Assembly: GCA_965237405.1 (NCBI GenBank)
Contig: OZ250139.1
Location: forward strand, 3,100,001-3,164,000
From: CAUZIB01 sp963663925
GTDB lineage: Bacteria > Acidobacteriota > Vicinamibacteria > Vicinamibacterales > UBA8438
Direction of reading: 5' to 3'
Length of the DNA: 64,000 bases
Every line of letters begins with the position of its first letter. Position 1 is the stretch's first letter. Of this stretch, positions 16,024 through 24,447 are shown piece after piece. Both the position numbers and the translations under genes were made by a program. The notes beneath the pieces were generated by a model. That model did no database searches, was not told the origin of the DNA, and was given only the letters and a program-made list of their open reading frames with translations.

Positions 16024-17461
16024 GGGGATGTCCCGGCCGCTGTTGGAATTCGGCGGCGGCTCGGGTGAGATTCTACGCGACCTGCTGCACCTCCGTAGCG
16101 TCTCCGAGGCCGAGGCGCTGATCTCGGGCGCGGAGGGCCGCGATCAGTTGCGGCATATCAGCACGTCCCTTCAGGCGCCGGAACCCCTTGGCCGCTTCGA
16201 GGACGCCGGCGGCGACCCAGCGCAGCATCATCTGGCCGCCCCGCCAGCGCTTCACGTTGCGTTTGACGTGGCGGGTCCTGCTGATGAGGCTCTCGGCGGC
16301 GTTGGTCGTGGCCAGCGAGCGCTGGAGACGCGGCGAGAGGCCAAGCGTCAGCACGGTCACCGTCTCCTCGAGCCCTTCGCGCACACTGGCCGCCGCGCAG
16401 GGATGCTCCTGGTCGAGACGGCGGGCGAGGTGTCGCAGCAACCGCGTCGCGGTCTTGACGTCCTCGCTCTGATAGGCGCGCTTGAGGATCGCCAGTACCC
16501 AGGGCCGCTGACGCTCCGGCAGATGGTCGAGGATGTTGCGGGTCTTGTGGATTTGGCAGCGCTGCACCAGCGCGGCACGCCCGAACACCGCCGTGACCGC
16601 CGCCCGTAGCGCCTTCGACCCATCGAGCATCACGAGGATGCTCCGATCGGTGCGCAGGCCACGACTCTGGAGGTTGGCGAGCAGGCTCTGACAGACGGTC
16701 GCGTTCTCCGTCGAACCTTCCCAGAGCCCGAGGGCGTGCTTTGTGCCGTCGACGCCGATCCCCAACGCGACGACCACACAGTGCTCGCCGATGTGGACAC
16801 CGTCGAGCAGGAGACCGACCAGATCCAGCTCGTCGAGGGGCGTCGCCTGCCACGCGGCCAGCTGCGAGGCGGTCTTGGCGACAAACCGGCGGCTGACGGC
16901 GCTCTTACTCACACTGCGGCTGGGGATGTCGGCCGGAAGCGGCTCCAGACTCCGGGCATAGCCTCGGGTGCTCACGCCGACCAACAGCTGCTCGACGGTG
17001 CGCCGCCGCAGTGGATCGGTCTGGGCCATCGTCTGGAAGGTCGGGAGCGGCACCTCCTGGCGCCCCGAGCGGACCCGGGGGCGGCGGATCGATACCTTCC
17101 GCCCCCCGAGGACGACGGTACTGGCCACCGTCCCGGCCCGCGACGCCGTGCGGTCGGCTTGGTGCGCGTAGCGCGGCCCGCAGATCGCCGTCCGATCCTC
17201 CTCGAGCATGGCGTCCAGGACCTGCAATCCCGACCGCACCGCAAGGTCGAACAGCTCCGCTGCGGTGTCAATCAGCAACTCGACGAGCGGCAGCCGACGC
17301 GTGGTCGGAGATTCAACACCGGCGGTCGGACGGACTGTGCGAGACTTCTTCATGGCGGCTCCTTTGCTGTGAGGCGTGTCGCCTCGGGTTGCCCACCACT
17401 CGTGTATCACGAGCAGTGAGGAGCCGCCGCTTCAATTTTCAACAGTCAGTGGGACATCCCC
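16024..17461 (-). mobile_element. IS256-family element, copy 3, with 8-bp target duplication
   Basis: The ends GGGGATGTCCC and GGGACATCCCC are perfect inverted repeats. Identical 8-mers CCCTGCTA flank it at 16016-16023 and 17462-17469. The insertion splits the DUF4062-like gene and is recent enough that the reading frame is exactly restorable. Confidence 0.95.
16073..17353 (-). CDS. IS256-family transposase
   Basis: This intact Mutator-type transposase of 426 residues has VGLLLDGVHIG, VMLDGSKAL and TTNAAESLISRTR as the catalytic neighbourhoods. It starts at 17353 after an AAAGGAG site. Confidence 0.93.
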   Translation of the reverse strand: MKKSRTVRPTAGVESPTTRRLPLVELLIDTAAELFDLAVRSGLQVLDAMLEEDRTAICGPRYAHQADRTASRAGTVASTVVLGGRKVSIRRPRVRSGRQEVPLPTFQTMAQTDPLRRRTVEQLLVGVSTRGYARSLEPLPADIPSRSVSKSAVSRRFVAKTASQLAAWQATPLDELDLVGLLLDGVHIGEHCVVVALGIGVDGTKHALGLWEGSTENATVCQSLLANLQSRGLRTDRSILVMLDGSKALRAAVTAVFGRAALVQRCQIHKTRNILDHLPERQRPWVLAILKRAYQSEDVKTATRLLRHLARRLDQEHPCAAASVREGLEETVTVLTLGLSPRLQRSLATTNAAESLISRTRHVKRNVKRWRGGQMMLRWVAAGVLEAAKGFRRLKGRADMPQLIAALRARDQRLGLGDATEVQQVA

Positions 17462-18192
17462 CCCTGCTACCCCCGACGTGCTTGACTTCCTTATGTCGGC
17501 TCAGAAGAGACTCTGTCTCGGTAGTCCGCGCTCGCATTTCGTCACCACCGTGAGTCGTATTTTTGAACATTCGCTCTAGCGTCAGGTTCATGGCGCTTGT
17601 CTCTTCAGTGAAACTCGCCACGTAATCGAGAAGACCGAGATCTTCCCCGTCACCGTTATCGCTGGAGTCCACGAATGCGTCGGTCGCTCCGGTCTCATCT
17701 TCCGAATGGGAGTCTTGGGACAATGGCGTGACCGTGGTAGTCATCCGTTGAGGACTGTCCTCATCTAAACCCGGGATGGGCGACCATTTCCCGTCTCTCC
17801 ACTCGTCGCTGACGAGGCTTTCGAGATGATTCTTCACCATCTGAATAAAGTCGGCGGTGTTTTTGAAATCTTTATAGAGAACGCCGCGTGAGCGCAGCCC
17901 GGCCCTAAAGTCATTGACCTTCTGCAATTGGTCTATTTCCAGCTTGAACGGATCCACCGGACCAGTCTTGAAATAGAAGAGAACACGGAGGGAACGCGAA
18001 TCAGCTCGAAGTCGCTTGAGTCCTTCTTTGAACTCCTCCTCCGTTCCGGAACCAGCTGTTTGAGTGGGTGTTCCGAACCGCGTGCCCAGGATACCTAGAT
18101 AGATATCGAACTCAGCGCCACATTGTCTATTGATTTCGGCTTGCAGGTCCACGTTGACGCCGGGGCGCACATCGTCGGGCCAGCCAACGACC

Positions 18193-19265
18193 GGCGTTGT
18201 TGCGCGGTTCGAAAACTGACCCGCAACGCCCCCGACCCACAGACCCGTTAACGACCGATAGCGTACGACGCCGGCCTACCAAGCTGAGTCATCTGATTGA
18301 GGATGTTACATGCGAGGATGGCCTCCGTCTCTTGCCCCGCCCGACTGCGCGCTCGAAGGCTCTCCCCGATGATCACCTTGTACCGGAAGAAGGCGTTCTC
18401 CATACGGGCCTGCTGATGGTAGCCCGAGTCCTTCTTCCACTGTCGCCGTCCAGCCTGCTGCACCTGTCGGATCGTGCGGTCGCGCGCGGGCGATCGTGGT
18501 CGCCGTCCAGACACGGTGGCTGTCCTGGTCGGTGGAATGACGACCGTCGCGCCACGCGCACCCGCAGCCTCGTAGATGCCACGCGTGTCGTAGGCCGCGT
18601 CCGCCGTGAGGCAGGAGACGTCGCCTTCGACCTGGTCGATCAGATCGAGGGCTGTCGTCGCGTCGTCAACATGCCCGCCGGTCAGGGCGTGAGCGACGAT
18701 CACGCCCGATCCGTCGACGCCCAGATGAAGCTTCTTCCAGCCGCGTCTCCCGCGTCCGCCATGTTTCACGGCCGCCCATTCACCTTCACCCACAGTCGAG
18801 AGCCCGGTACTGTCGACGATGAGATGTATGCCTGCGCCCGCGGGGAGGCGGCGAAGTGCAAGGTCGAGGTGCTGACCACGCCGTGAGAGAGTCGTGTGAT
18901 CGGGCGCGGACAGGTCGAGGCACAGCATCCCGAAGATCGACCTCAGAAAGCCCTCCGTCTGACGAAGGGGCAGGTGAAAGATCAGGCGGAGCGTCAGCGC
19001 GGTTTCGATGGCAACCTCGGAGTACTGCAGCTGCCCTCCGCGCTTGCCGACGCCCACGGCCTCCCACGTGGCGATCGCTTCCGGCGTCAACCACCGGGTG
19101 ACGTCGCCTCGCTGGACCAGTGCTCGGTCGTACGCCGGCCAGTTTCCGACGCGGTATTTCGTTTTGTACCTGGGATGCACTCTCGACTTCACGTCGAGAT
19201 CATGCCCCTTCGGCCGTCACGATGGCCAGGGCCACGACGAACACTTGTTTCCGCGCACCAACGCC
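18193..19265 (-). mobile_element. IS5-family element, near-identical set, copy 1
   Basis: The inverted ends are GGCGTTGTTGCGCGG (18193-18207) and CCGCGCACCAACGCC (19251-19265). The same ends occur at 35392-36464 and 46973-48045. The two flanks are unrelated truncated genes and no target duplication is visible, which suggests recombination through this IS after insertion. Confidence 0.88.
18248..19192 (-). CDS. IS5-family transposase
   Basis: The 314-residue DDE transposase has Asp in HLIVDSTGLS, Asp in LTADAAYDTRG and Glu in RMENAFFRYKVIIG, with the classic Y-2-R-3-E-type spacing downstream. The frame is intact. It differs from the copies at 35465 and 47046 at only a handful of residues. Confidence 0.93.
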   Translation of the reverse strand: MKSRVHPRYKTKYRVGNWPAYDRALVQRGDVTRWLTPEAIATWEAVGVGKRGGQLQYSEVAIETALTLRLIFHLPLRQTEGFLRSIFGMLCLDLSAPDHTTLSRRGQHLDLALRRLPAGAGIHLIVDSTGLSTVGEGEWAAVKHGGRGRRGWKKLHLGVDGSGVIVAHALTGGHVDDATTALDLIDQVEGDVSCLTADAAYDTRGIYEAAGARGATVVIPPTRTATVSGRRPRSPARDRTIRQVQQAGRRQWKKDSGYHQQARMENAFFRYKVIIGESLRARSRAGQETEAILACNILNQMTQLGRPASYAIGR

Positions 19266-19274
19266 GGTATGCGG

Positions 19275-19812
19275 TCAACCAGATCGACGAGGAGTATTTC
19301 GACGGGGAAGACCTGTAAGGCGCTCGTCGTATCGATTCTCGTGCCGCAGGAGCGACTCTGGGTCGACGATCTTCCCGCCTCGGCGAACCTCGGGTAACAC
19401 CGGCGCGCGCCGTGTGATTGTTTCAACGTCCTTCACCTCGAGCCGCTGAAGCAATCGCTTGAGATCGAAAGCCACCCGCTCGGCCTTGATCGCCGTCTTG
19501 ACCGCCGGTGTTTTCGGTGGCAATCCCAAACGTAACTTGAGAGCCACCTCGGACAGGCCCGCGTGCGCCTGGCCCACCGTGCTGAGCAGGTGTTCTCGTT
19601 CGTCTTCGGTCATATTCTCTTTCTCTGGATTGTAGGCGAGCATTGCGTGAGGACGCGAGGCAAAGGATGGATCGTGGGGGTCCAGAAACCGCGGGGTTGG
19701 GCGGACCGCTTCGCGTGTCCTCAGAAATCATATCACGAGTTTCTGGAGCCTCGCCGTCGCGTAGCCGCTCTTCGACGTCCTGTCTGGCAGCCCTAAATTC
19801 TTCGTCGCGCAT
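19275..19812 (-). pseudogene. Hypothetical protein gene, probably frameshifted
   Basis: Two overlapping minus-strand frames look like one protein. The first starts at 19812 (MRDEEFRAARQDVEERLRDG ... SEDTR). Near 19705 the sense continues one frame over (EAVRPTPRFLDPHDPSFASR), then AMLAYNPEKENMTEDERE and a helical stretch to a stop at 19275. The second part alone could start at 19643. I recognise no family. The gene is divergent from the nuclease-like gene at 19889, with about 75 bp between, and ends 10 bp from the IS5 end. Confidence 0.45.
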
Positions 19813-19888
19813 AACACCTGCCCGGCCGACCTGCTGGGTCTGGTGCTGGTGCTCTGGCGACCGATAACCTGTGAGGGTCGGTGACGAT

Positions 19889-21166
19889 ATGAAAGATAGA
19901 CAGTTCGTGACCCCGGTACTCGTGCGAGACGGCGAGGCGACACCACTTCGTCGAGTTCCATTCGATGAGCGAACGTTCGATGAACTCGCACTTCAGGACT
20001 TGCTGTTCGCACACCCCGCGTTGATCCCAGCCGGAGATATCGAGCCGCTATTCGCTGGTCTTCGCCCTCTGGCACGTGAGTTGCCGGTCGGGGGTGGATT
20101 TCTTGATCTGATCTTCATGAACGGCGAGGGGTACCTGACGCTCGTTGAAACGAAGCTTTGGCGGAATCCCGAGGCGCGCCGAACCGTCGTCGCGCAGATC
20201 ATCGACTACGCCTCGCACCTTTCAACGTGGACCTACGATGAGTTACGACAGGCCGTGCTGGCCTGCCGAAACAACGCCGCCGGGGCGTCCTCAGACGACC
20301 CGCTGGTCGATCTTGCGAGCGATGGTGACGACGCCATGGACGAGCGAGAGTTTGTTGACCGCATGAATCGAAACTTGCGGCTCGGCCGTTTTGTTTTGCT
20401 GATCGTCGGAGACGGCATCCACGAAGGCGTTGAGAAGATGGCAGACTTCCTCAATCAGACACCCCAGCTTCAGTTCACCCTGGGCTTGGTTGAGATGGGG
20501 CTCTACGCCCTCGAGGACAAGGCCCAGCCGGCAGACTTCTTCGTGCAACCGAGGATTGTTGCGCGGACTCGCGAGGTGACGCGCGCGGTCGTCGAGATTA
20601 AAACGACGGTGCAACCGGACGCGATCCACGTCTCAGTACCTCCCACGCCGACAAAAACACCGGGCGATCGACGACCAATCACGGAGAGGGCTTTCCTCGA
20701 TCAGCTGTCAGAATCGACCTCGCCGGAGGTCGTCAAGTTCGCAGAGTCGGTGCTCGAGCAAGCCCCCGCACACGACCTGACGATCACGTGGGGTGAGGCG
20801 GGTCCACTACTGAGATACGAAGACGAGACCGGCCATCGCTTCACGTTTGGGAAGCTCAGCCGACGTGGGACCATCGGGGACACGCACTGGCTGTGTGGAC
20901 AGTGTCTGAGGCGCGGGCTCGACGCGTCTATCTATCAGAGCTACCTGGACCAAGTCGCTGCCCTGATTCCGGGCGCGACCCGCCGCAGATTCCGCACACC
21001 GAAGGGCACGGAACTGGAACATGTGGCGATAAGCGATGGCCCGAAAAAGGGTGGTCCGCCACTTGCCACATTGGTCACACACGGTCCGGAATGGTTCGAG
21101 ATCATCGACGCCACTGTCCGGAAAATCCGTGAGGCTCTTGAGAATCGGGACGATAGCGCTGAATGA
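19889..21166 (+). CDS. PD-(D/E)XK-type nuclease-like protein
   Basis: The 425-residue protein has an N-terminal domain with GGGFLDLIFMNGEGYLTLVE followed by TKLW. Its Asp (about 73), Glu (87) and Lys (89) fit the D...E-x-K core of restriction-type nucleases. The helix RTVVAQIIDYASHL after it is also usual. The C-terminal half (RAFLDQLSESTSPEVVKFAE, then GPLLRYEDETGHRFTFGKL) resembles a second small domain that I cannot name. Start 19889 follows a GTGAC leader; an ATG 18 bp upstream is weaker. It is followed by two plus-strand genes at 39 and 12 bp spacing, and the third is also nuclease-like. The set could be a defence module, but that is inference. Confidence 0.6.
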   Translation: MKDRQFVTPVLVRDGEATPLRRVPFDERTFDELALQDLLFAHPALIPAGDIEPLFAGLRPLARELPVGGGFLDLIFMNGEGYLTLVETKLWRNPEARRTVVAQIIDYASHLSTWTYDELRQAVLACRNNAAGASSDDPLVDLASDGDDAMDEREFVDRMNRNLRLGRFVLLIVGDGIHEGVEKMADFLNQTPQLQFTLGLVEMGLYALEDKAQPADFFVQPRIVARTREVTRAVVEIKTTVQPDAIHVSVPPTPTKTPGDRRPITERAFLDQLSESTSPEVVKFAESVLEQAPAHDLTITWGEAGPLLRYEDETGHRFTFGKLSRRGTIGDTHWLCGQCLRRGLDASIYQSYLDQVAALIPGATRRRFRTPKGTELEHVAISDGPKKGGPPLATLVTHGPEWFEIIDATVRKIREALENRDDSAE

Positions 21167-21205
21167 ACACCTTGAGATCGGGTTTGATCGGTCTATGCTG
21201 CGTTC

Positions 21206-21523
21206 ATGCCGACTCTGCCGGAACTCATCGAGCGGGCGCCATGGCACGAGGCGGTGACGTGGCGAGAGACCTGGCCACATGAATACGTCTTCGTCAGCCG
21301 CGATAACCAGCGCCCGTTGATGGATGTCATCTGCAAGCGCCTCACCAACGGTGAAGGCGTCGACGGTCGATTCTATGGCAGATCGTCCACCTATCTATTC
21401 ATCGGCGAGTACAAGTACTGGGTCATGACCCCCTGCGCCGAGATGGACTTCGACTCAGGGGACGACTACATCATCAACCGGGCGCGTTTGTACCGGGATC
21501 GGCGGGACTTCGTCGTCGAATAG
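21206..21523 (+). CDS. Small conserved-looking hypothetical protein
   Basis: The 105-residue protein has a compact, charged and aromatic-rich sequence (PWHEAVTWRETWPHEYVFVS, then GRSSTYLFIGEYKYWVMTP). I recall similar small proteins near restriction or toxin-like genes but cannot name a family. It lies between two nuclease-like genes in one apparent operon. There is no signal peptide or membrane segment. Confidence 0.6.
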   Translation: MPTLPELIERAPWHEAVTWRETWPHEYVFVSRDNQRPLMDVICKRLTNGEGVDGRFYGRSSTYLFIGEYKYWVMTPCAEMDFDSGDDYIINRARLYRDRRDFVVE

Positions 21524-21535
21524 GGAGTATCAGCC

Positions 21536-22266
21536 ATGAGTCTGCTTGGGTACCTCGTTCCCCGCATCGTGTCGAATGGCGAGGAACCGGCTGCGACACA
21601 GGCACTCGCCTACCTCCTCAACGCCTCCCCGGACATCGCCAACGCGTTCGTCGACGTGGTGGAACGGACCGGCATTGCGGCCTTCACGCCAGGACGGATG
21701 GCGGCCGAAGAAAAACACGGGAACGACTACCCTGACGTGACGATCCGTGACACGGACGGGGTGGTCCGGATCCTCGTCGAGAACAAATTCTGGGCCGGAC
21801 TGACTGACGCACAGCCGCTCGCCTATCTCGAAGCGTTGCCCGGCGAAGCTTCTTGTGCGCTCGTCTTCATCGTGCCGCACCAGCGCAAATACGGTCTCTG
21901 GGGCGAGCTTAGGGAGAAGTGCCGCCGCAACGGGGTCGAGCTCGAGAGTGAATCCACGGCGGACAACATCACCTGGGCGCGGGCCGGACATCGTACGCTA
22001 GCGATCACCAGCTGGAAGCACGTCTTGGGAACGCTGGAGCAAGCCGCCGGGGCCGAAGGGCACTCGGCTCTTCAGCAGGACATCGTTCAGCTTCGCGGAC
22101 TGACTGACCAGATGAACGCCGGCGAGTTCCTGCCGTTGCGCGAGGACGAGGTCACCGACGTGAACGTGGCGCGCCGCCTAACGAACTACAGCGAGTTGAT
22201 CGAAGACATCGCCGGTCGCCTCCGAACGGATGGAATCGCCGACATGGAGGGTTTGCGCCCGTCGCA
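21536..22266 (+). pseudogene. PD-(D/E)XK nuclease superfamily gene, 3' end replaced by a tRNA fragment
   Basis: The N-terminal 240 residues are coherent: DYPDVTIRDTDGVVRILVEN then KFWAG gives D67, E82 and K84, the catalytic triad of PD-(D/E)XK nucleases. Translation continues open to 22348, but from 22267 the DNA is the 3' half of a tRNA-Arg gene, so the last residues (beginning YEPGGRRFESCRA) are tRNA sequence read as protein. The natural C-terminus has been lost at this junction. Proteins of this group occur as single-gene antiphage systems. The start at 21536 is preceded by GGGAG. Confidence 0.6.
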
Positions 22267-22314
22267 TGGCTACGAACCAGGAGGTCGCAGGTTCGAGTCC
22301 TGCAGGGCGCGCCA
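22267..22314 (+). tRNA. tRNA-Arg(ACG) 3' fragment (attachment-site type)
   Basis: The sequence from the anticodon loop (CTACGAA) through a perfect T arm (GCAGG TTCGAGT CCTGC), the acceptor strand AGGGCGC, discriminator G and encoded CCA is present. The D arm and a proper 5' half are missing. A 3' half with CCA fused to a protein gene is the classic product of site-specific integration into a tRNA gene. It cannot make a tRNA. Confidence 0.8.
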
Positions 22315-22396
22315 GTCTTTGCAGGGGGTTTTTGCTTCCGTGTCGTAGTGGGAACCAAAACTGTACCCACCCCAACACGCTTCGGTGGCTTTTAGC

Positions 22397-22520
22397 CCCC
22401 GGTAAGTGGACCCCCCTCGGACTTTTTGCTGGTCCGATTTCCTCAGAAACCGAAAACCGCGAGCGATCTCTATATATCTATATGCCCGACCACCGAACAC
22501 ACCCGCCATTTTTCGTTTTG
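22397..22520 (+). repeat. Cassette-front repeat R1
   Basis: This 124-bp block begins CCCCGGTAAGTGGACCCCCC and contains GATTTCCTCAG, AAAACCGC, ATATCTATAT, ACCCGCC and TTTTTCG. The same order of blocks occurs at 24188-24313 (R2) and 27685-27794 (R3). R1 lies 83 bp after the tRNA-Arg fragment and 237 bp before the hydrolase gene. It is non-coding. The function is unknown. Confidence 0.75.
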
Positions 22521-22757
22521 ATGGAGACGACCCATGGATGAGCCGACCTATGGATGAAACCAGAGACCCTAGAAAGTGTTCCGCTCAACGTCCTTTTTGG
22601 AAGTTTGCTCCACCGCACAAATCCAGCCATCTAGAAATTGTAAACTCCAACGGCGCTGACTATCGCCGGTCCAGCAACCGGTGTCAAAGTAGTATTGCGA
22701 AGGTGTATCAAAGCGAATAACGAGGCGTCACCGGGACGGGTTGGGAGGAGGGACACT

Positions 22758-23711
22758 ATGAAGAGTGAGCGGATTGTCGTGGCGTGCGCGCTGGTCGCGG
22801 CTGGCGTCGTCGCAGTTGTAGGAGAGGGGCAGAGACAGGCCGGGCAATTCGACGGGGGCGAGCTGTCGATTGAGCCGGTTGCAGGCCAAGTGCACATGAT
22901 CCAGCGCCCGGATGGCATCGCCAACATCGGGGTGTTGGCCGGCTCCGAGGGCGTGCTGCTCGTCGACTCCCTGTTCGGGCCGCTCTCCGACAAGGTCGTG
23001 GCGGCTGTCAGAGAGGTCACCGATAGCGATATCCGCTTTCTCATCAACACGCATATCCACGTCGACCATATCGGCGGCAACGAGAATCTGGCGGAGCTTG
23101 GCGTCTTGATCTTCGCGCACGACAACACCCGCCTGCGCTTCCTCGCCGACAGGGTTCGAGCTCCGAGACGAGGTGGGAGTTTTCGTCCATCACCACCGGT
23201 CGGCGGCCGACCGGTGGTTACCTATAACGACGCCCTCACCTTCCACCTCAATGGGGAGGAAGTCCGGGCCTTCCTCGCACCGCCAGCACATACCGACGGC
23301 GACACGTTCGTCTATTTCCCAGATTCAGACGTCCTGCATCTTGGCGACGTGTTCCGGACGACGACCTATCCGATCATCGACACCTACAACGGCGGAACGC
23401 TGGCGGGCACCATCGAAGCGCTTGAGATGGCGATCGCCATGGCCGGTCCCGCGACGAGAGTCATCCCCGGCCATGGTCTGAGCGTCGTCGGGCAGGACGA
23501 GATGCAGGAGTTCCTGGACATGATTCTCGACGTCCGCGCGCGTGTGCTTACGTCGATCGAAGACGGCATGACTCTGGACGAAGTGATGGCCGCGCGGCCA
23601 ACCGCGATGTATGACGCCACATGGGCCCAGGACGCGGGATGGACCGCTGAGGACTTCGTGCCAATCGTCTACTACGAGCTCGGCGGATCTGGACGCTTGA
23701 CCGACCGCTGA
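22758..23711 (+). CDS. Secreted metallo-beta-lactamase-fold hydrolase
   Basis: After a signal peptide (VVACALVAAGVVAVVG) the protein has the full zinc site of the MBL fold: H99-x-H101-x-D103-H104 in THIHVDHIGGN, H178 in APPAHTDGD, D197 in LHLGDVF and a His in VIPGHGL. Such secreted enzymes hydrolyse lactams, lactones or related bonds; the substrate cannot be predicted. The start at 22758 follows GGGAGGAGGG and gives the signal peptide; an earlier ATG at 22695 would bury it. It is the only gene between two tRNA 3' fragments, so it forms a single-gene cassette. No gene is seen in 23712-24005. Confidence 0.85.
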   Translation: MKSERIVVACALVAAGVVAVVGEGQRQAGQFDGGELSIEPVAGQVHMIQRPDGIANIGVLAGSEGVLLVDSLFGPLSDKVVAAVREVTDSDIRFLINTHIHVDHIGGNENLAELGVLIFAHDNTRLRFLADRVRAPRRGGSFRPSPPVGGRPVVTYNDALTFHLNGEEVRAFLAPPAHTDGDTFVYFPDSDVLHLGDVFRTTTYPIIDTYNGGTLAGTIEALEMAIAMAGPATRVIPGHGLSVVGQDEMQEFLDMILDVRARVLTSIEDGMTLDEVMAARPTAMYDATWAQDAGWTAEDFVPIVYYELGGSGRLTDR

Positions 23712-24005
23712 TCCGCGCGCCGTTATACTGATCTCAGCCGCTCGGGGCGGTAGGTGCCCAGACGCGTGAGATTCTGTTCACCCGGACGTAGGAGAGTTGG
23801 ATGCCCTGTCCGGCAAGCCGAAGAGAACGCGCTAAGTTGCTCTGGCGTCGCCTTTGGTGTGTCTGGACTGTCCCTAAACTGTCCCTATCAGGACCTCACT
23901 CCTCGTGTTTCAGCGCACTCCTCGTAGTTTTCGAGGACGGGCCAAATCTCTGAAAGTGAAGAACTAAAGGGAATAACGTCGATCCTGGTGATCGACGGGC
24001 GAGAA

Positions 24006-24061
24006 CTTAAAATCCTGTGGTGCATAGCACCGTGCGGGTTCGACCCCCGCCCTCGGCACCA
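24006..24061 (+). tRNA. tRNA-Leu(TAA) 3' fragment (attachment-site type)
   Basis: The stretch has an anticodon loop CTTAAAA, the long variable arm TGGTGCATAGCACC typical of tRNA-Leu, a perfect T arm (GCGGG TTCGACC CCCGC) and a 3' acceptor strand ending GGCACCA. No matching 5' acceptor (expected GCCGAGG) exists upstream, so only the 3' half is present. It marks a second integration junction. Confidence 0.8.
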
Positions 24062-24187
24062 TCTTTATCCCTATGTTTATTGGGTTGAATGATTGGGTCG
24101 TCTCCCCCTGATACGACGGCTTAGAAGGTTTGACGACTACCGGACTGAGAAGGGGAGTGATTGACCCTCGGGGAAGGGAGTAATCGA

Positions 24188-24313
24188 CCCCGGTAAGCCG
24201 ACCCCCCTCGGACTTTTTTGCTCGGTCGATTTCCTCAGGATCCAAAAACCGCAGGGGGGGTCGCTAATATCTATATAGGTGCCCGGATCACATACCCGCC
24301 AATTTTCGGTTTC
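24188..24313 (+). repeat. Cassette-front repeat R2
   Basis: Starts CCCCGGTAAGCCGACCCCCC and shares with R1 the blocks CTCGGACTTTTT, GATTTCCTCAG, CCAAAAACCGC, ATATCTATATA, ACCCGCC and ATTTTCGGTTT. It lies 127 bp after the tRNA-Leu fragment and 135 bp before the next gene, an arrangement like that of R1. Confidence 0.75.
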
Positions 24314-24447
24314 GGGTCGGGGGTCTATTTGGCGATTGAATGCGGCCCTCATGTTTGGTACTTTGAGCGCCGCACGCATGAGGTCCGTTCTACGTGACCC
24401 CCGTGGTAACGTCAAAACGGAACGAAAGACACCACGAAGGAAGACCA

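Larger units (their letters stand above)
15609..18192 (-). pseudogene. DUF4062-like defence-type protein, split by IS256 and missing its N-terminus
   Basis: Two exons on the minus strand, 18192-17462 and 16023-15609, join in frame if the IS256 copy and one TAGCAGGG repeat are removed (junction reads VGGSREQQEYVANARGIVDS). The N-terminal exon carries PDDVRPGVNVDLQAEINRQ, YLGILGTRFGTPT and a helical continuation, matching DUF4062-type domains. These are often the sensor or effector part of multidomain antiphage and signalling proteins. The C-terminal part is helical (GLEDLISHMTSAQDSTASFQ). The first 35-40 residues expected for the family are missing, cut by the IS5 end at 18193. The gene cannot be functional now. 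The DUF4062 assignment is from recall. Confidence 0.65.

Noticed and set aside
22255..22314. D-arm-less tRNA-Arg gene (GCGCCCG at 22255 could pair with AGGGCGC)
   Set aside because: The 5' segment is explained by the nuclease reading frame (GLRPSHG) and D-arm-less tRNAs are not expected in bacteria. A 3' half at an integration junction is simpler.
22152..22509. Minus-strand frames with PAGLEPATSWFVAM-type sequence
   Set aside because: These are well-known mistranslations of tRNA 3' ends, as is the one around 24000.
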